Below, in pieces: positions 49,914 to 57,839 of a stretch of 64,000 nucleotides of DNA. Numbering within the stretch: position 1 is the stretch's first letter; each line of letters begins with the position of its first letter. The DNA comes from Limiplasma sp048370855 (GTDB lineage: Bacteria > Bacillota > Clostridia > Christensenellales > Aristaeellaceae): NCBI GenBank assembly GCA_048370855.1, contig DBGEOK010000004.1, positions 1 through 64,000 on the forward strand. The letters are read 5' to 3'. The notes under the pieces were generated by a model. The model worked only from the letters and a program-made list of their open reading frames with translations. It had not been told where the DNA came from and searched no databases. Position numbers and translations under genes: made by a program.

Positions 49914-50927
49914 TCATCGGGACGCGGCCTTGCGCGTATCCAGCACAAAGTTCACAATCAACATCACAATCAGGAGCGAGCCCCAAACGATATCCCGGTA
50001 AAACGCGCTCAGCGAGCTGAACATGTTCATCAGCGTGGATACCATCTGCAAAACAACCGTGGCCAGCACAATCCCCCACACGCTGCCCTTTCCGCCGTCC
50101 GGATTGGTACCGCCGAACACGCAGATCAGGATGGAAAACATAATGTAGCTGGTGCCGTAATCCGGTTTGGCCGAGCTCATGCGCATAATGCTGATTGCGC
50201 CGGAGACCGCCGCGAACAGGCCGGAGATAACGTAGACCTTTATGATATCCCATACGCAGTCCACGCCGGAGAAGCGGGCCGCCTTGGGGTTGGTGCCGAT
50301 CATCTGCACGCGCAGCCCGAAGGCCGTCCGTGATATCAGCAGCCCCATCATGACCGCGCAGGCGAGGAACAGCACAAACGTCAGCGGCAAGGACAGCACC
50401 TTCACCCTTGCGATGGCCGTAAACGCCGCCGGTACGCCGGACAGCGCCTTGCCGCCCGTCAGCACCGTACTGATGCCCAGGAACAGCGTGCCGGAGCCGA
50501 GCGTGGCCAGCATCGGCGGCACATTCAGCCTTCCGATCAGCACGCCGTTGAACAGCCCGCACAGCGCTCCAAGCGCGAGGGCCGCGAGCAGGGCGAGGGC
50601 AACCATGGGCCAGCATTCCCCAAGGCCCGCGGCAGGCGCCACGCCCGCGACCAGGACGTTCCCTATGACGATGGCGCAGAGGTTTGCGATATAGACCACC
50701 GACAGGTCGATACCGCCGCTCAGCATGCAGATGAACACCGCGATGGCCAGAATGCCGTATTCCGCAAGCTGCTTAAAAATGGATTGAAAGTTTCTCTCCG
50801 TCAGGAAGGCCCCGGGCTTGAGCGCGCAGCCGGCCACAAGCACCAGCACAATCAGCGCGGCCATACGGAAAATGGGGCTGTTGACCGCCTTACGGGGATT
50901 CCAGGTCTTTTTCAACGAGACATTCAT
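49914..50927 (-). CDS. CUT2 sugar ABC transporter permease (RbsC-like), second subunit
   Basis: 337 residues, about nine or ten helices. LSGGIDLSVVYIANLCAIVI and LATLGSGTLFLGISTVLTGG are hallmarks of ribose-type permeases, and IGTNPKAARFSGV is the cytoplasmic contact loop. It pairs with the different permease upstream, as in the Lsr (AI-2) and rhamnose systems, where two permease genes follow one ATPase gene. ATG 50927 follows GGGAGG; a GTG one codon earlier is possible. Confidence 0.9.
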   Translation of the reverse strand: MNVSLKKTWNPRKAVNSPIFRMAALIVLVLVAGCALKPGAFLTERNFQSIFKQLAEYGILAIAVFICMLSGGIDLSVVYIANLCAIVIGNVLVAGVAPAAGLGECWPMVALALLAALALGALCGLFNGVLIGRLNVPPMLATLGSGTLFLGISTVLTGGKALSGVPAAFTAIARVKVLSLPLTFVLFLACAVMMGLLISRTAFGLRVQMIGTNPKAARFSGVDCVWDIIKVYVISGLFAAVSGAISIMRMSSAKPDYGTSYIMFSILICVFGGTNPDGGKGSVWGIVLATVVLQMVSTLMNMFSSLSAFYRDIVWGSLLIVMLIVNFVLDTRKAASR

Positions 50928-50947
50928 CACGCCGCCTCCCTTTCCGC

Positions 50948-51958
50948 TCATTGCGCTTCCCCCTGCCTGACGCCCGCTCCGCGTTTGCGCAGCGAGTTGA
51001 TGGACAGGATCGTGCCGATCAGGATAATCGCGCCTGTAAACACGTCCTTCCAGTACAGGGGAATCCCCAGCATCAGGAGGTTGTTCTGGATCATGGTCAG
51101 CAGTACAATGCCGATGACGACATGGAACAGCCCGCCGATGCCGCTGCCGGGGCGGATGCCGCCAAGGATGCACGCCGCGATGACGAGCATCTCCCCGCCC
51201 ATAAGGTCCGAAGGGGCGATGGCGCCTACATTGCACGAATACATGGTGCCGCCCACAGCCGCCAGCGCTCCGCTGAGCACATAGGCGAAAAAGCGGATTT
51301 TCCCGGTTTTCAATCCGGCCCGTTCCGCGGCCACGCTGTCCGAGCCGATGGCGTATAGCCCCCGCCCGAACATCGTATAGCGGAGCAGAAAGAACATAAC
51401 GCCGTATAGGCCGACCACGATTAAAAACTGCGCGGGCATTTGCGCGGTCAGCCCGCTGTCGGGGTTGGTGCAGGTAAACAGGTTCAGCGACCCAAACGAC
51501 GCCATGCCGCCATGGAGAATCGTATTGGACGCCTTGAGCACTCCGTACATGACGCCGCTGAACAGCGAGGACGTACCCAGCGTAACGATCAGCGAGGGAA
51601 AGTGAAACCTGGCGATGATGGCTCCGTTTATTGCTCCGCAAAGCGCGCCGACGCCCACGCTGAAAAGGAACACCAACAGCATCGAGCCCTGAAAATCCTG
51701 CCCTCCGAAGCATCGGGCCGTTACGAACGCCGACAGGCTCGCAATAGCCGGGTAGGATACGTCCGGGCCCGCGCAAATCAACGAAATCATTTCGGCCAGC
51801 CCAAACACCAAATAGACCATGGATGCCCGCGCGAGGTTCACCATGCCCGTATTGCTGAAAAATTGCCCGGAGGCCGCCTCCACCACAGCCCCAAATAGGA
51901 GGGCGATCAGGATCACATAGGTTTCCGTCCGGTTGAACAGCTTCTTTACCGCCGTCAC
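50948..51958 (-). CDS. CUT2 sugar ABC transporter permease (RbsC-like), first subunit
   Basis: 336 residues, about nine or ten helices. LICAGPDVSYPAIASLSAFV and VTLGTSSLFSGVMYG correspond to the conserved blocks of RbsC/LsrC; the usual Gly-Gly-Ile-Asp-Leu-Ser is altered to GPDVSYP. AIGSDSVAAERAGLKTGK is the ATPase contact loop. Start GTG after AGGAGGG. Clearly diverged from the other permease, so the channel is a heterodimer. Confidence 0.9.
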   Translation of the reverse strand: MTAVKKLFNRTETYVILIALLFGAVVEAASGQFFSNTGMVNLARASMVYLVFGLAEMISLICAGPDVSYPAIASLSAFVTARCFGGQDFQGSMLLVFLFSVGVGALCGAINGAIIARFHFPSLIVTLGTSSLFSGVMYGVLKASNTILHGGMASFGSLNLFTCTNPDSGLTAQMPAQFLIVVGLYGVMFFLLRYTMFGRGLYAIGSDSVAAERAGLKTGKIRFFAYVLSGALAAVGGTMYSCNVGAIAPSDLMGGEMLVIAACILGGIRPGSGIGGLFHVVIGIVLLTMIQNNLLMLGIPLYWKDVFTGAIILIGTILSINSLRKRGAGVRQGEAQ

Positions 51959-51974
51959 AATGCACGCCCTCCTT

Positions 51975-53462
51975 TCAAATTGCCGCGTCGGTCAGGGATT
52001 GTTCGGTAATGTCCGCGCCGCAGAGGAATTTTGACACCTTGCCGCCCTTGAGCACCAGCACGCGGTTGCATAGCGCCTCCACCTCCCGGATGTCGTCGGA
52101 GGCAATGATGATCGACATGCCCTCCCGCGCGTAGCGGCACAGCAGGTCATAAATATCCTGCTTGGCGCCGATATCCACGCCCACGGTCGGACCGTTCAAA
52201 ATCAGGATATCGGGGTTGCAGGCCAGCCATTTGGCCAGCACCACCTTTTGCTGATTGCCGCCGGACAGCTTTTGCGCGGCCGCGTCCCGGCCGTCCGTGG
52301 CGATGGACAGCGTCTTGATCCACTCGTCCATCTCCTCGCCGGCCTTGCGTTGATGAAGAATACCCGCCCTGCCGCTGACCGCCTTGAGATGGGTGATGAT
52401 CTCGTTGCGCGTCAGGGACTGCGGCATAAACAGGCCCTCCGTAAGACGGTCCTCCGGCACATACGCGATTCCAAGCCTCTGCGCGGCGGCCACGCTGGGG
52501 ATGCTTACGCGCTTGCCTCTCACAAGCAGCTCTCCGGCCGTAATCGGCGTCAGGCCGAACAGCGCCATAGCCAGCTCCGTCCGGCCTGAGCCGAGCTGCC
52601 CCGCGATGCCCAGGATCTCGCCCTTGCGCAGTTGGAAATCCACCCCTTCAAAGGCGCCCGCGGAGGAAAGGCCCTTGGCCTCCAGCATCAAACGCCCCTC
52701 GTCTCCCACGGGCGGCACGTTTTGGGCCGCCTTCATCTCGCGGCCCGTCATATAAAACGCGAACTTGCTCTCGTCGATTTCCGACGCGGCGCAGGAAACG
52801 ACGTTTCGTCCGTTTCGGAAAATGGTGATGGTGTCGGAGATCTCGAACACCTCGTCCAGCTTGTGGGAAACGAATACCACGGAAACCCCCTCGTCCCGCA
52901 TCGCGTGGATGACCGAAAACAGCCGGTTGACTTCCTTGCGGGTCAGGGAGGCGGTCGCCTCGTCCATAATCACGACCTTGGCCTGATGCACCAGCGCCCT
53001 CGCAATGGCGATCATCTGGCGGTCCGCCACGGAGAGGTCCGCCACCCGTGCGTTCATGTCCACCCTCAGGCCAATTTTTTCAACGGCGCGGCGGGCCGTT
53101 TCCCGCATACGCCGGTAGCTTACAATTTTTGAGCCGCGCGCCACCTCTGTGTTAAGCGCGAGGTTTTCCATAACGGAAAGGTTGGGGAAAAGCGAAAAAT
53201 CCTGATAAATCACTTGCACGCCTAAGCGGATCGACTCCGCGGGCGTGAGGGAGGAATACGACCGGCCCGCAATACAAACGGCGCCGGCATCGGGCTTGTA
53301 ATACCCGGAAATTACCTTAATCAGCGTGGACTTGCCCGATCCGTTCTCGCCCGCAAGGCAATGAATCTCCCCCCTGCGGACCTCCATGGATACCTGCTTG
53401 AGCGCGTGCACGCCGCCGAAAGACTTGTCGATGTTTTGAACGGAAATCATCACGTCATCCAT
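51975..53462 (-). CDS. CUT2 sugar ABC transporter ATPase (RbsA/LsrA-like, duplicated)
   Basis: 495 residues with two ABC cassettes. The first has Walker A GENGSGKST and Walker B VVIMDEATASL, with the signature replaced by DLSVADRQM. The second has GQLGSGRTE (degenerate Walker A, as usual in this family), LSGGNQQKV and DILILNGPTVGVD. So only one cassette has a standard nucleotide loop, which is normal for RbsA. Start ATG 53462, after GGAAGGGATC; longer in-frame sequence is noncoding linker. Confidence 0.92.
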   Translation of the reverse strand: MDDVMISVQNIDKSFGGVHALKQVSMEVRRGEIHCLAGENGSGKSTLIKVISGYYKPDAGAVCIAGRSYSSLTPAESIRLGVQVIYQDFSLFPNLSVMENLALNTEVARGSKIVSYRRMRETARRAVEKIGLRVDMNARVADLSVADRQMIAIARALVHQAKVVIMDEATASLTRKEVNRLFSVIHAMRDEGVSVVFVSHKLDEVFEISDTITIFRNGRNVVSCAASEIDESKFAFYMTGREMKAAQNVPPVGDEGRLMLEAKGLSSAGAFEGVDFQLRKGEILGIAGQLGSGRTELAMALFGLTPITAGELLVRGKRVSIPSVAAAQRLGIAYVPEDRLTEGLFMPQSLTRNEIITHLKAVSGRAGILHQRKAGEEMDEWIKTLSIATDGRDAAAQKLSGGNQQKVVLAKWLACNPDILILNGPTVGVDIGAKQDIYDLLCRYAREGMSIIIASDDIREVEALCNRVLVLKGGKVSKFLCGADITEQSLTDAAI

Positions 53463-53538
53463 GCGGATCCCTTCCTTTGGCCGGGCCGGAGATTGCGGCG
53501 GGAAGAGGGGCCGGGCCCCTCCTCCCGCCGGGAATGGG

Positions 53539-54585
53539 TCAGAAATCGTAATCGTTGATGTTGTCCTTGTTGATAACGAGCCAGCCGCTGCCAACCAGCA
53601 CCGTCTTGTCCTCGTCGCTGAAGTTCATCTTATTCCAGCCCTCGGCCGCCAGGTCCACGCCGTCCTCGATGGCCTCGCCGCTCAAAATCTTCTGGGCAAG
53701 GGTCAGCATGGCGTAGCACGCGCCGGCGGGGTCCCACACGCAGATGTAAGCCATGGTTCCATCCTCTACCAAGGCGCGCAGATCGTTGGGCGTGCCGGTG
53801 CCGACGATGGAAACCTTGCCCTTCAGGCCCAGCTCCTCAATCGCCTTGGCGACGCCGGTGGGCTCCAGGGAACTGCTGGTGCGGAAGCCTGTGATCTCGG
53901 GGTATTTGGTCAGGAGCTCCTTGGCGGCGTTGTACGCGCCCTCGTAGGTGTCGTCGGAAGCCCCGTTGGGCCATTCGTCGTTGAGCAGCTTAATGTTGGG
54001 GTAGTTTTCCTTGAGGTAGTTGACGGTTCCTTCCGTCCAGGCCATGTGGGAGGCCTTGGTCACCTGGCCCACGAGCGTGGCGTAGGTGCCTTCCCCGCCC
54101 ATGGCCTCGGCTAGCTTCTCGCCCATCATCGCGCCAAAATCGTCGTTGGCGAAGGCCTCAATGTCGTACAGGATGTTCTGGCAGTTGGAGCCCGCCTCAT
54201 GCGTAATAACCACGATGCCTTGGCTGAGCGCGTCGGCAAAGACCGATTCCATCGCGCCCGGGTCGATAGGGCAAATACAGATGGCGTCTACGCCCTGGGC
54301 GATCAGGTCCTCCACGACCTGAATCTGGGACGCGACATCCTGCACCACGGGGCTCGCCTCGTAGGCGTTGATGCCGGTATCGGCGGCAAACTTCATCGTG
54401 CCTTCGTTTCCGCGAACCCACCAGGCCGCGGGGCCGTACTGCGGGACCAACGCCAGCTTCCATTCCGCGGAGGGCTTGTCCGATTTAAAATCGGCGGCGT
54501 TCCAAAGCTTTTCCGCGCTTGCGCCGACCGCCATGGTCAGCAGGAGGCTTAGCGCAACCAGTAATCCAACGATCCTTTTCATCAT
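53539..54585 (-). CDS. CUT2 sugar-binding protein (RhaS/LsrB-like)
   Basis: 348 residues. Signal peptide IVGLLVALSLLLTMAVGASA with no lipobox cysteine. The mature chain (WKLALVPQYGPAAWWVRGNE, then VEDLIAQGVDAICICPIDP and VITHEAG) is a type I binding protein closest in style to rhamnose- and AI-2-binding proteins, which share the paired-permease transporter layout. The ligand should be a free sugar or polyol. ATG 54585 follows AAGGAGAC by nine bases. It is third in the operon, after an HxlA/HxlB-like pair. Confidence 0.9.
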   Translation of the reverse strand: MMKRIVGLLVALSLLLTMAVGASAEKLWNAADFKSDKPSAEWKLALVPQYGPAAWWVRGNEGTMKFAADTGINAYEASPVVQDVASQIQVVEDLIAQGVDAICICPIDPGAMESVFADALSQGIVVITHEAGSNCQNILYDIEAFANDDFGAMMGEKLAEAMGGEGTYATLVGQVTKASHMAWTEGTVNYLKENYPNIKLLNDEWPNGASDDTYEGAYNAAKELLTKYPEITGFRTSSSLEPTGVAKAIEELGLKGKVSIVGTGTPNDLRALVEDGTMAYICVWDPAGACYAMLTLAQKILSGEAIEDGVDLAAEGWNKMNFSDEDKTVLVGSGWLVINKDNINDYDF

Positions 54586-54639
54586 GTTTCCCGTCTCCTT
54601 TTTTGTGATTGATTGAGCATGCCGAGGCATGCCAACACC

Positions 54640-55230
54640 CTATTCAAAGCACGCGTGGCGGCGCATCATATCCGCCTCGCTGAAGCCCATCTGATGAAAC
54701 GCCATCATCCCAAGCGCCTCGGTAACCAGAAGCAGGCAAAGCTCCAAGCGTGAGCCGAGCAGCATTTTTTGCCCGCTGTTTCCCGTGTCGTAGACCAGCA
54801 TGGAGCCATCGCCGCCCTTATGCGCCTCCTCTTCCACCGGCAAGATCACCGTCAGGTCCGCGGCCCTGCCCAGAGAGCTTTCGGGATGGCCCGTTATCGC
54901 CAGCACGCGGCAGCCAAGCTTTTTCGCTTTGGCCGCGTAGCCCTTCAGGTTTTCCGTTTCCCCAGAGCCCGAGCCGATCAAAAGCAGGTCCCCGGACGAC
55001 GCGGACGGCGTGCTCGTGTCGCCGATCATGTGCGCGTCAAATCCCATTTGCATCAGGCGCATGGCGAAGCACCGCATCATGTAGCCGCTGCGCCCCATGC
55101 CCGCAAGAAAGATCCGCTTTGCCGCGCAGATCGCCTCTACCGCCGTTTCCATCTCGCCCTGCGCGATCCCCCTGAGCACCGGCGCAACCTCCTGCCCAAC
55201 GCCCCTGAAAATTTCATCCGCCCTTAGCAC
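54640..55230 (-). CDS. SIS-domain phosphosugar isomerase (HxlB-like), copy 3
   Basis: 196 residues. FLAGMGRSGYMMRCFAMRLM, AHMIGDTSTPSASSGDLLLI, GSGSGETENLKGYA, catalytic Glu probably in SRLELCLLL, and the C-terminal RRHACFE where other copies have HANLE. An insertion around 140-150 (EEEAHKGGDGSML) is not seen in the others. It follows the HxlA-like copy 2 gene after 17 bases, so barrel and isomerase are again adjacent. Confidence 0.85.
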   Translation of the reverse strand: MLRADEIFRGVGQEVAPVLRGIAQGEMETAVEAICAAKRIFLAGMGRSGYMMRCFAMRLMQMGFDAHMIGDTSTPSASSGDLLLIGSGSGETENLKGYAAKAKKLGCRVLAITGHPESSLGRAADLTVILPVEEEAHKGGDGSMLVYDTGNSGQKMLLGSRLELCLLLVTEALGMMAFHQMGFSEADMMRRHACFE

Positions 55231-55247
55231 GTTTCTCCCTCCCCTCC

Positions 55248-55886
55248 TTATGTAACGATGCTGTGCTCATAAATCTCGCGCAAGGCGACCGCCATGGCGC
55301 GGGGATCGGCCGCTTGAGATATGGCGCTGCCCACCACGAGGACCTCCGGAGAAAATCGCTTGAGGCCGCCGATGGTTTCCGGGTTAACCCCTCCCGCGAT
55401 GACCAGGCGCCCGGGAGCGACGGCGGAAGCCACTCTCTCCGCCTCCGATACCGCCCTTTCCATATCCAGCACATCGGAGGCGTTATGAACGCAGAGGTAA
55501 TCCACCCCCAGCATGGCAAGCGCCGCGGACTCGGCTTCCAGCTCCCGCACGTTCATCATATCCGCAAGCAGCCGTCCTCCGGCTTTTCCGGCGCTATGGA
55601 GGGCGCCCTCTATCGTTTTGCGGCTTGCCAGGCCCATGACCGTAACGATGTCCGCCCCGCTTTGATAGCAGTGGTCCGCCTCAAATTCCCCGCCGTCCAT
55701 GATTTTGGCGTCCGCAAGCACGGTAAGCGCGGGATAGGCCCGTTTGACCGTCCTCACCGCCTCGAGCCCAAAGCGCAGGAGCATCGGCGTGCCCACCTCA
55801 AAAATATCAATCGCGCCATCAAGCCGCCTCAGCATCGCCAGCGCATCCTCCACCGTGCCCCTGTCCATCGCGTATTGTAAACGCAT
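55248..55886 (-). CDS. HxlA/OMPDC-family barrel, copy 2
   Basis: 212 residues, first gene of the 15-gene operon. MRLQYAMDRGTVEDAL (Asp of the ALDL strand kept, next residue changed to Arg), IFEVGTPMLLRFG, LADAKIMDGGEFE (full Asp-Lys-Asp site), GADIVTVMGL, VHNASDVL and LVIAGGVNPET. It is more diverged from Bacillus HxlA than copy 1, which points to a different substrate. Candidates are hexulose-phosphate synthase/lyase or a keto-sugar-phosphate decarboxylase. Its start lies just after a palindromic operator in the leader. Confidence 0.85.
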   Translation of the reverse strand: MRLQYAMDRGTVEDALAMLRRLDGAIDIFEVGTPMLLRFGLEAVRTVKRAYPALTVLADAKIMDGGEFEADHCYQSGADIVTVMGLASRKTIEGALHSAGKAGGRLLADMMNVRELEAESAALAMLGVDYLCVHNASDVLDMERAVSEAERVASAVAPGRLVIAGGVNPETIGGLKRFSPEVLVVGSAISQAADPRAMAVALREIYEHSIVT

Positions 55887-55901
55887 TCCCGCACCTCTTC
55901 A

Positions 55902-55922
55902 TTCGATCATTTCAGTATCGAA
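55902..55922. promoter_or_regulatory. DeoR-type operator O2 in the leader of the sugar operon
   Basis: TTCGAT-N9-ATCGAA, identical in half-sites and spacing to O1 at 56006-56026. It lies between the promoter and the first start codon. Confidence 0.75.
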
Positions 55923-55972
55923 TTCCAATCGTTTCCGATCCGCGCTTCTTATTTCTTGCTTCGATGATGTCA

Positions 55973-56000
55973 TTATAGCATTATTTTTATCGTTGTCAAC
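55973..56000 (-). promoter_or_regulatory. promoter of the 15-gene sugar operon
   Basis: Minus strand TTGACA (56000-55995), 16-base spacer, TATAAT (55978-55973). AT-rich surroundings contrast with the GC-rich genes. Confidence 0.85.
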
Positions 56001-56005
56001 ATGTT

Positions 56006-56026
56006 TCGATAATTTTTTTATCGAAA
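56006..56026. promoter_or_regulatory. DeoR-type operator O1 beside the -35 box
   Basis: TTCGAT-N9-ATCGAA within a 23-base perfect palindrome (TTTCGATAA-N5-TTATCGAAA, 56005-56027), five bases upstream of the -35 box. Centre-to-centre distance to O2 is 104 bases, about ten helical turns. Confidence 0.8.
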
Positions 56027-56027
56027 T

Positions 56028-56328
56028 AATTGGATTTTCAAGAATATCGTTCAGACAACGACAGCGGCGTTTGATAGTGCTTTATCAAATGTTCATTTGT
56101 TTTGCGTTTATTGTGACTTGCTGTATCGCTATCTTGATGAAAGGACGTCTAAAAAAGATTTTGCCTTTCCGATTTGTTAAATTATTGATTGATTTTGTTT
56201 TGATTCAGCAATAAAACAATCGTTTCAACCGTTCCTTCATTGACGGCATGCGCCGGATACGGTATAATATAGCGGCGGGGGCGCTTTGCCAGGTCCGCGA
56301 AAACCCGATGAATGCGAGGCGTTTTTTC
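56028..56328. other. divergent intergenic region, regulator side
   Basis: AT-rich, no gene. TATAAT at 56273-56278 is the likely -10 of the DeoR gene; TTGACG at 56240 is too far for its -35, so the -35 is unclear. Confidence 0.5.
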
Positions 56329-57162
56329 ATGACACCGGAGAGGCATTCCTCTGTCTTTTCCAAGCGTGGCGTGCGCCAAAACCATATTTTAGAGCTGTTG
56401 GAAGCCAACAGCGCCATGAGCACCTACGATTTGTGCAACGAGCTTGGGTGCAGCGAGGCCACCATCCGCAACGACCTGCGCGAAATGGACAAGGCGGGGC
56501 TGATCTACCGCACGCGGGGAGGCGCTACCAAGCTTTCCGATAGCAAAACAGACCCCCTGGACAACTTTCCCATTCATTCCCGCCTTCACTCCAACACGGC
56601 GGAAAAGCGCGCTATTGCCAACCACCTTTTCAGCAGCGGCCTGATTAAGCCGAACCAGTCCATCGCCATCGACCTTGGCTCCACCTGCTATATGGCCGCC
56701 CAGCGAATCAGCGAATGCTCCATTCCCCTCAACGTCGCCACAAGCTCGCTCAGCATTGCCAACCTGATGGTGTCCAACCCCCACATTCGGCTCGCGCTTG
56801 CAGGCGGCATCTATTACCCGGAGATTGACGCCTTCGACACCACCAGCTCGCTCAACCTTTTCTCCAACATGTTCTTTGATTACTATCTCATGGGCGCCAA
56901 CGGCGTTTCCAAGGCCAACGGCGTAACCTGCACCCTCCAGGACCCTGAAAACCGCATGCCCGTCAAGCGCCTGATCGCCTCGCATACGCAGAGCACCATT
57001 CTGCTGTGCGACCATACCAAGATCAATAAAACCTATATGCACGGCATTTGCGCGCTTTCCGACCTCAGCCTCGTCATCACGGACGACGGCTGCTCCGACG
57101 AGGAGCGCCAAAGCTTCCTTGAGCTTGGCACGCCCGTCGTCTTTGCGCCGCTGGAGGGATAA
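56329..57162 (+). CDS. DeoR-family repressor of the sugar operon
   Basis: 277 residues. Helix-turn-helix at about 18-70 (RQNHILELLEANSAMSTYDL, CNELGCSEATIRNDLREMDK, RTRGGATKL), then a DeoR C-terminal sensor domain with the ISOCOT-type motif (IAIDLGSTCYMAAQRISE; VATSSLSIANLM; GANGVSKANGVTC). Such proteins bind phosphosugars. ATG 56329 follows GAGGCG; ATG 56308 is an in-frame alternative, and anything before 56279 is excluded by the -10 box. It is divergent from the 15-gene operon and separated from it by two TTCGAT-N9-ATCGAA palindromes, its likely operators. Confidence 0.9.
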   Translation: MTPERHSSVFSKRGVRQNHILELLEANSAMSTYDLCNELGCSEATIRNDLREMDKAGLIYRTRGGATKLSDSKTDPLDNFPIHSRLHSNTAEKRAIANHLFSSGLIKPNQSIAIDLGSTCYMAAQRISECSIPLNVATSSLSIANLMVSNPHIRLALAGGIYYPEIDAFDTTSSLNLFSNMFFDYYLMGANGVSKANGVTCTLQDPENRMPVKRLIASHTQSTILLCDHTKINKTYMHGICALSDLSLVITDDGCSDEERQSFLELGTPVVFAPLEG

Positions 57163-57180
57163 GCGCCCCGCTCCATGTCA

Positions 57181-57226
57181 AAAGGCCCGGAAGCCGTTGA
57201 TTACGCACGGCTACCGAGCCTTTTTT
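57181..57226. terminator. bidirectional terminator between the DeoR and HAM1-family genes
   Basis: AAAGGCCCGG-AAGCCGT and ACGGCTA-CCGAGCCTTTTTT form an imperfect long stem with T-runs for both directions. Its right part overlaps the last codons of the minus-strand gene. Confidence 0.85.
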
Positions 57227-57833
57227 CCTCCTTGGCGCACCGCGTGAGAAACGCGGCGAAGCCCCGGAAGGAAATGATATCCTTTCTTTCCCGCGGCGGC
57301 AGCTCCAAGTAATACCGCCCGTCGTTCAGGCGCACGGACAGGCTGTCCAGCGGAAAGCCCTTTTGATATTGTCCGTATGGGCGTTCCGCCAGCCCGAAGG
57401 GCTCGCTCGCAAGCGCCTCGTCCATGCTCCGGTACTCGCGCCCCTCTCCCGTTATCAGGCAGATAGCGTTGCGGTACCTTGCCCGCAGCGTGCCATACCG
57501 CCTTGCCAGTCCGCCGTAATACGCGATCATTTCCTCGTCGCTGAGGGATTTTCCCTTGACGCGGCGCACATGCACGCCGGGCTGGAGCTCCGCGGGCAGG
57601 TTTTCTAAATATAGGCCCGAGTCGCAGGAAAAAACCGGCCCATGAAGCGCGGCATAATAGGCTCTCGCCTTGATGACCGCGTTTTCCAGCGGATCGTTTC
57701 CGCTTTCGTCTATCAAAACCTCCGGCTGGGGCGAAAGCTCGCCAAGCCCGGTCAGCTCAAACGGAAGCCCCAACAGCGCCTCCCGCATGGAGGCGAGCTT
57801 GGCGGGATTGGTCGTGCCATACACCAAGCGCAT
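57201..57833 (-). CDS. non-canonical purine NTP pyrophosphatase, RdgB/HAM1-like
   Basis: 210 residues. VYGTTNPAKLASMREAL is the family start (T-x-N-x-x-K), ENAVIKARAYYAAL and VFSCDSGLYLENLP follow, and FPLDSLSVRL is the region of the usual Asp. These enzymes remove ITP, XTP and dITP from the nucleotide pool. This one is somewhat divergent and may prefer another nucleotide. It starts six bases after pyrG ends, so it is in an operon with CTP synthase, a fitting nucleotide-pool partner. Confidence 0.82.
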   Translation of the reverse strand: MRLVYGTTNPAKLASMREALLGLPFELTGLGELSPQPEVLIDESGNDPLENAVIKARAYYAALHGPVFSCDSGLYLENLPAELQPGVHVRRVKGKSLSDEEMIAYYGGLARRYGTLRARYRNAICLITGEGREYRSMDEALASEPFGLAERPYGQYQKGFPLDSLSVRLNDGRYYLELPPRERKDIISFRGFAAFLTRCAKEEKRLGSRA

Positions 57834-57839
57834 CCGGGG

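Noticed and set aside
49914..51965. A 683-codon frame joining the second permease with sequence of the first
   Set aside because: The first half is the first permease gene read in a wrong frame and shows no family pattern. The real gene starts at 50927 after GGGAGG.
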